Source of the DNA: Brevibacterium picturae
Lineage (GTDB): Bacteria > Actinomycetota > Actinomycetes > Actinomycetales > Brevibacteriaceae
NCBI RefSeq assembly: GCF_030453725.1
Contig: NZ_JAKDJU010000130.1
Location: 1 to 8,634 of the forward strand
Reading direction: 5' to 3'
DNA length: 8,634 bases
Made by a program: the position numbers and the translations under genes. Shown here one piece after another: positions 5,599-8,634 of this stretch (position 1 is its first letter; each line of letters opens with the position of its first letter). The notes beneath the pieces are model-generated. The model saw only the letters and a list, made by a program, of their open reading frames with translations, was not told the origin of the DNA and ran no database searches.

Positions 5599-7071
5599 AT
5601 GGCGTTCACCCACCCTGACACCGAGGCCATCATCAGCGGACTCGAGGCTGCGGCAGAATCTCTGCGAGCCCAGGGCGGCACCCTGGCATGGGGCGTCTTC
5701 GGCCGAGGTGGGACCGGGACGGTGGCCGATGGAGACGTCCCGTACCGGATCGCGTCGATGACGAAGTCATTCACCGCCGCAGCAATCGGCGTCCTTACGG
5801 CCGATGGCTTGGATCTCGATATGCCGCTGGGCCGCCTTGTGCCCGATCTCAACGACACATCGATCGCCGATCGCACCTGCCGTCAGGCACTGACCATGGG
5901 CACCGGGTTCACGAAGGACGACCCGTGGGCGGATCGAGTGGAGTCGATGAGCGCTGCCGAACTCATCGACCACCTGCGCCGCGGCGCCATCCCGATCGCA
6001 CCGGCCGACACCGGTTACGAATACTCGAACCTCGGTTATGCCCTGCTCGGAGTCGTGACCGAAGCTGTGACCGGTAGGCCTTTCATCGACGTCGCCACCG
6101 CCGAGGTGCTCGAGCCCTTGGGTCTGTCCCGCACCGGATTCGATGTCGCCGACTTCCCCGACCTGGCACCCGGCATCCGCCTCGACCGACACGGCCGGGG
6201 TCACCCTGCCGAACTCACCGGTCCCGGTGTCTTCTCCCCCATCGGCGGAGTCATCTCCACGGTCAATGACATCGGTGCCTGGATGAATGCCCATATGGAC
6301 GCACTCGAGCAGGTGGACGCACTCGAGCATGTCGGTTCCCTCGACCACCTCGGTTCCTCTGTCCCGGGGGCACTGGCGCGGATCCTGTCTGACAACCAGC
6401 AGGCGCATCGTCTCATCGAGGTCCAGCGCAGCGACCACCACACCGAATCCATCAACTACGGCTTCGGTCTGCAGCCCCGCCTCGACTCCCGCTTCGGTCG
6501 CGTCGTCTGCCATTCCGGCGGCTATCCCGGGTACGGGTCGCACATGCGCTGGTTCCCGGACCTCGGCCTGAGCATCGTCGTGTTCGGCAATACGACCTAT
6601 TATCCGGCCGAAAGAGTCGTCAGGAACGTCATCGACGCCGGGTGGGCCGCAGCCGCGGGCAGCCCCGGTCTGCAGCTGACACGCACGACCACCGCGGTTC
6701 CTGCGCCCCACTATCCCGCTGCGGCGCAGCAGTCAGAGACCGTGCTGCGTGCGGCGAACCTCGTCCTCGATTTCGACGACACCGTCGCCGACGGGCTCTT
6801 CACCGTGAATATGGACCTCGATGAGCCCCGGACCGAGCGCCGTGAGCGCTTCGCCGCGTGGAAGGACGAACTGGCCTCGGGCCGTGATCTGGAACTGACG
6901 CAGGCCTTCACACCCGGCGACCTCGAGATGAGGACACCACTGCTGGGAACGGTGACGGTACCCGACTCACACGTCGCCGGCAGCGAAGGCTCAGCCGAGA
7001 TGCCGGCGGCGACGATCACGGTGAGCCTGGACCACCTCGGCGCGGTGCAGACGATCACGCTGAGCAGCTGA
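5599..7071 (+). CDS. Class C beta-lactamase-fold serine hydrolase, apparently cytoplasmic
   Basis: The 490-residue protein belongs to the beta-lactamase/penicillin-binding-protein-like family (PF00144 type, peptidase S12 fold). The active-site motifs are S53-M-T-K56 (SxxK, nucleophile S53), Y142-S-N144 (YxN) and H305-S-G-G308 (in the KTG position), with SPIGGVISTVNDIGAWM (213-229) between. The catalytic domain spans about residues 5-350. A further 130 or so residues (about 370-490) form a C-terminal domain I do not recognise. There is no signal peptide or lipobox, so it should be cytoplasmic. Family members include esterases, D-aminopeptidases and transpeptidase-like enzymes; the substrate cannot be told from sequence. 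An 18-bp unit is tandemly tripled inside the gene (residues 234-251). It is divergent from ispG and its stop lies 20 nt from the convergent protease stop. No clear promoter is visible in 5411-5598. Confidence 0.9.
   Translation: MAFTHPDTEAIISGLEAAAESLRAQGGTLAWGVFGRGGTGTVADGDVPYRIASMTKSFTAAAIGVLTADGLDLDMPLGRLVPDLNDTSIADRTCRQALTMGTGFTKDDPWADRVESMSAAELIDHLRRGAIPIAPADTGYEYSNLGYALLGVVTEAVTGRPFIDVATAEVLEPLGLSRTGFDVADFPDLAPGIRLDRHGRGHPAELTGPGVFSPIGGVISTVNDIGAWMNAHMDALEQVDALEHVGSLDHLGSSVPGALARILSDNQQAHRLIEVQRSDHHTESINYGFGLQPRLDSRFGRVVCHSGGYPGYGSHMRWFPDLGLSIVVFGNTTYYPAERVVRNVIDAGWAAAAGSPGLQLTRTTTAVPAPHYPAAAQQSETVLRAANLVLDFDDTVADGLFTVNMDLDEPRTERRERFAAWKDELASGRDLELTQAFTPGDLEMRTPLLGTVTVPDSHVAGSEGSAEMPAATITVSLDHLGAVQTITLSS
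6298..6351 (+). repeat. In-frame tandem triplication of an 18-bp unit
   Basis: Units at 6298-6315, 6316-6333 and 6334-6351 encode DALEQV, DALEHV and GSLDHL, followed by GSS. Units 1 and 2 agree at 16 of 18 bases, and units 2 and 3 at 11 of 18. The repeat lies in the serine hydrolase, just after the conserved SPIGGVISTVND segment. Confidence 0.75.
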
Positions 7072-7091
7072 CTGCGAGCACCGTGCACCGG

Positions 7092-8597
7092 CTATCCGGA
7101 GTTGAAGATCGCGTCGAGGGTGACCGGTTTGACGAGGTCGACGTAGACGAGCAGAGCCGTCATGCACAGCATCAGCCCGATGACGACATAGGTCAGCGGC
7201 AGCAGCCGTGCCGTATCGAACGGTCCGATCGTGCCGCGCCCGCGGAACTTGTTGATCTGGCGCCTCGCGCCTTCGTAGAGGCCCACGGCGATGTGGCCGC
7301 CGTCGAGCGGCAGCAGCGGGATCATGTTGAAGGCGAACAGGAAGATGTTGAGTGATCCCAACATCCCCAGACCCATCTGGGCTTTGTCGACGATCTGGAG
7401 CTGGTCCGTCGACACGATCTCACCGGCGATGCGCCCGACTCCGACCATCCCGACCAGGCCCTCGGCGTCGCGCTCCTGAGAACCGGTGGCCACCTCGGCG
7501 ATGTCGATGAGTTTGACCGGCAGGGTCACGATCGCGTGGAAGACGCCGCTGACCTGCTCCCAGACTGCGCCGGGGAACTCGTTCAGCGGCAGCGGCTGAC
7601 GCTCCTGGACGGGACCGACGCCGAAGAATCCTTCGGTCACCGTCTGCGGTGTGCCGTCGGCGTTCGTCTGCGCCTCACCGCGATCGTCGACGACGGCTCT
7701 TTCGTGCGCGATGATCGGGACGTTGACGGAGTGGGTGCGGCCATCACGAGTGAACTCCACGTCGACTCGTTCACCGGCTTGGTCTGCGATGACGTTGGAG
7801 AGTTCGTCCCAGGTGTCGGTGGAGACGCCGGCAACCGCGGTGATGTCGTCGCCGGGTTCGATCCCGGCCTCCCAGGCGGGGGTGAGCGGATCGTCGTCCT
7901 GGCAGCTCTGCTTCTCATCCGCGGGACGCTGCGCCGCTTCCGAGGCCGGAACCGCGCATTCGACGACGGTCTGCACCGTGGTCGTCGGAGTCATGACCCC
8001 GATGCCGATGAGTGAGATCGCCATGATGATGATCCCCAGGACAAGATTGACCAGAGGACCGGAGAACATCACCACGAGCCTTTTGGGCACGTTCAGGGCG
8101 TAGAACGTACGGTGTTCCTCCCCCGGTTCGATCTCCTGATTCGAGAAGTCCCTGGCATCGGCCATCGTGTTCTCGAACAGCCGACCGCGCCGCTGCTTCC
8201 GAGGCCGATGCGGGGCCTCGGTCGCGACGTCGGCATGCCCGTCGATGTCGGTGGATTCTTCAGCTCTGCCATCGCCGAGGCGGTCGTCCCCGACCGCGCC
8301 GGCATCGTGCTGGGCCTCGCCGCCTTTCGACACGCCGGCCCGACGCGTCGTCGCCTCGAGTGGTGGGTACATTCCCGGCATGGCGATGAAACCGCCCAGT
8401 GGCAGTGCCTTGATTCCGTACTGGGTCTCGCCGCGGCGGAATGAGAAGACCGTCGGGCCGAAGCCGACCATGTAATGGGTGACCTTGACCCCGAACTTCT
8501 TCGCCGGTGTCAGGTGGCCGAGTTCGTGCAGTGCGATCGAAATCGAGATCCCGATGAGGAACAGGACGATCCCGACGATGTAGAGGATGACTGTCAT
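7092..8597 (-). CDS. rip1: Rip1/RseP-type site-2 protease (M50 intramembrane zinc metalloprotease)
   Basis: Cleaves transmembrane segments of substrates such as anti-sigma factors in regulated intramembrane proteolysis. The 501-residue protein has the zinc motif H24-E-L-G-H28 in the first membrane segment (about 3-25), followed by YMVGFGPTVFSFRRGETQYGIKALPLGGF (split here: residues 42-56 and 57-70). A second segment (172-200) contains FSGPLVNLVLG. A PDZ domain (about 235-295, with AGIEPGDDI) lies outside the membrane. The third segment holds the other zinc motif, L431-D432-G-G-H435, and a fourth is at about 464-487. Cys214 and Cys232 before the PDZ domain recall a cysteine pair in M. tuberculosis Rip1 and could form a disulfide. 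Residues about 80-160 form a charged cytoplasmic insertion longer than in Rip1. The ATG at 8597 is supported by GGAG 6 nt upstream and by alignment to Rip1. It starts 1 nt after the stop of the gene upstream, so is probably in an operon with it. Confidence 0.93.
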   Translation of the reverse strand: MTVILYIVGIVLFLIGISISIALHELGHLTPAKKFGVKVTHYMVGFGPTVFSFRRGETQYGIKALPLGGFIAMPGMYPPLEATTRRAGVSKGGEAQHDAGAVGDDRLGDGRAEESTDIDGHADVATEAPHRPRKQRRGRLFENTMADARDFSNQEIEPGEEHRTFYALNVPKRLVVMFSGPLVNLVLGIIIMAISLIGIGVMTPTTTVQTVVECAVPASEAAQRPADEKQSCQDDDPLTPAWEAGIEPGDDITAVAGVSTDTWDELSNVIADQAGERVDVEFTRDGRTHSVNVPIIAHERAVVDDRGEAQTNADGTPQTVTEGFFGVGPVQERQPLPLNEFPGAVWEQVSGVFHAIVTLPVKLIDIAEVATGSQERDAEGLVGMVGVGRIAGEIVSTDQLQIVDKAQMGLGMLGSLNIFLFAFNMIPLLPLDGGHIAVGLYEGARRQINKFRGRGTIGPFDTARLLPLTYVVIGLMLCMTALLVYVDLVKPVTLDAIFNSG

Positions 8598-8598
8598 A

Positions 8599-8634
8599 TC
8601 AGGCTCCGCCGGAGGCCTTGCCCTGTGCAGAAGC
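8599..8634 (-). CDS. C-terminal tail of upstream gene, probably dxr (partial)
   Basis: On the minus strand the last 36 bases can be read as ASAQGKASGGA followed by TGA at 8601-8599. That stop would sit 1 nt before the ATG of the site-2 protease, typical of tight operon spacing. In actinobacteria the gene in this position is usually dxr (1-deoxy-D-xylulose 5-phosphate reductoisomerase). Eleven low-complexity codons cannot identify the product, so dxr is inferred from synteny alone. The protease frame itself is also open to the window edge. Confidence 0.4.
   Translation of the reverse strand, partial: ASAQGKASGGA

Noticed and set aside
5767..6711. 314-codon minus-strand open frame inside the serine hydrolase
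   Set aside because: It is the mirror of the hydrolase coding frame, contains no domain, and reads as Gly/Asp-rich antisense.
5599..7071. Antibiotic-resistance beta-lactamase
   Set aside because: It has the fold and SxxK/YxN motifs, but lacks a signal peptide, has HSGG in place of KTG, and carries a large extra C-terminal domain, so a general serine hydrolase is the safer call.
7072..7091. Terminator between the convergent hydrolase and protease genes
   Set aside because: The gap is 20 bp; only a 4-bp CCGG/CCGG stem can be drawn nearby and there is no T-tract on either strand.
7536..8015. 159-codon plus-strand open frame opposite the site-2 protease
   Set aside because: It overlaps the PDZ region of a well-supported gene and has no independent evidence.

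Overview
The window looks like a chromosomal core region of a high-GC actinobacterium. The evidence is GC-rich wobble positions, GTG starts, strong GGAGG-type ribosome binding sites and the gene order. The order (C-terminal tail of a gene that is probably dxr) - M50 site-2 protease - ispG - DUF4081-type GNAT - ... - proS matches the actinobacterial dxr/rip1/gcpE/GNAT neighbourhood, as in the Mycobacterium tuberculosis Rv2870c-Rv2867c block. A member of the Micrococcales (for example a Brevibacterium-like organism) is my guess from protein flavour. No alignment was run.

Layout, left to right. 1-1784 (minus) is nearly all of proS, prolyl-tRNA synthetase, cut by the left edge close to its C-terminus. 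1785-2063 is a divergent intergenic region holding two abutting perfect inverted repeats (1981-2023). 2064-2777 (plus) is an NrtR-like regulator: a Nudix domain with a ruined catalytic box followed by a winged helix. 2796-3212 (plus) is an Hsp15-like S4 RNA-binding protein, probably co-transcribed with the regulator. 3213-3325 is a convergent gap with short direct repeats. 3326-4204 (minus) is a GNAT acetyltransferase. 4262-5410 (minus) is ispG. 5411-5598 is a divergent gap. 5599-7071 (plus) is a class C beta-lactamase-fold serine hydrolase without signal peptide. 7092-8597 (minus) is a Rip1/RseP-type membrane metalloprotease. 8599-8634 (minus) is the likely tail of the next upstream gene.

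How it fits together. The minus-strand genes form the ancestral block: isoprenoid precursor synthesis by the MEP pathway (ispG, presumed dxr), regulated intramembrane proteolysis (rip1-like), protein acetylation (GNAT) and translation (proS). Two plus-strand units interrupt it: the regulator-hslR pair between GNAT and proS, and the serine hydrolase between the protease and ispG. These break the block into separate transcription units.

No tRNA, rRNA, CRISPR array, insertion sequence, phage gene or obvious new multi-gene system is visible. The most interesting points are the degenerate-Nudix regulator with palindromes in its own promoter region, the in-frame 18-bp triplication in the serine hydrolase, and a long charged insertion in the protease.
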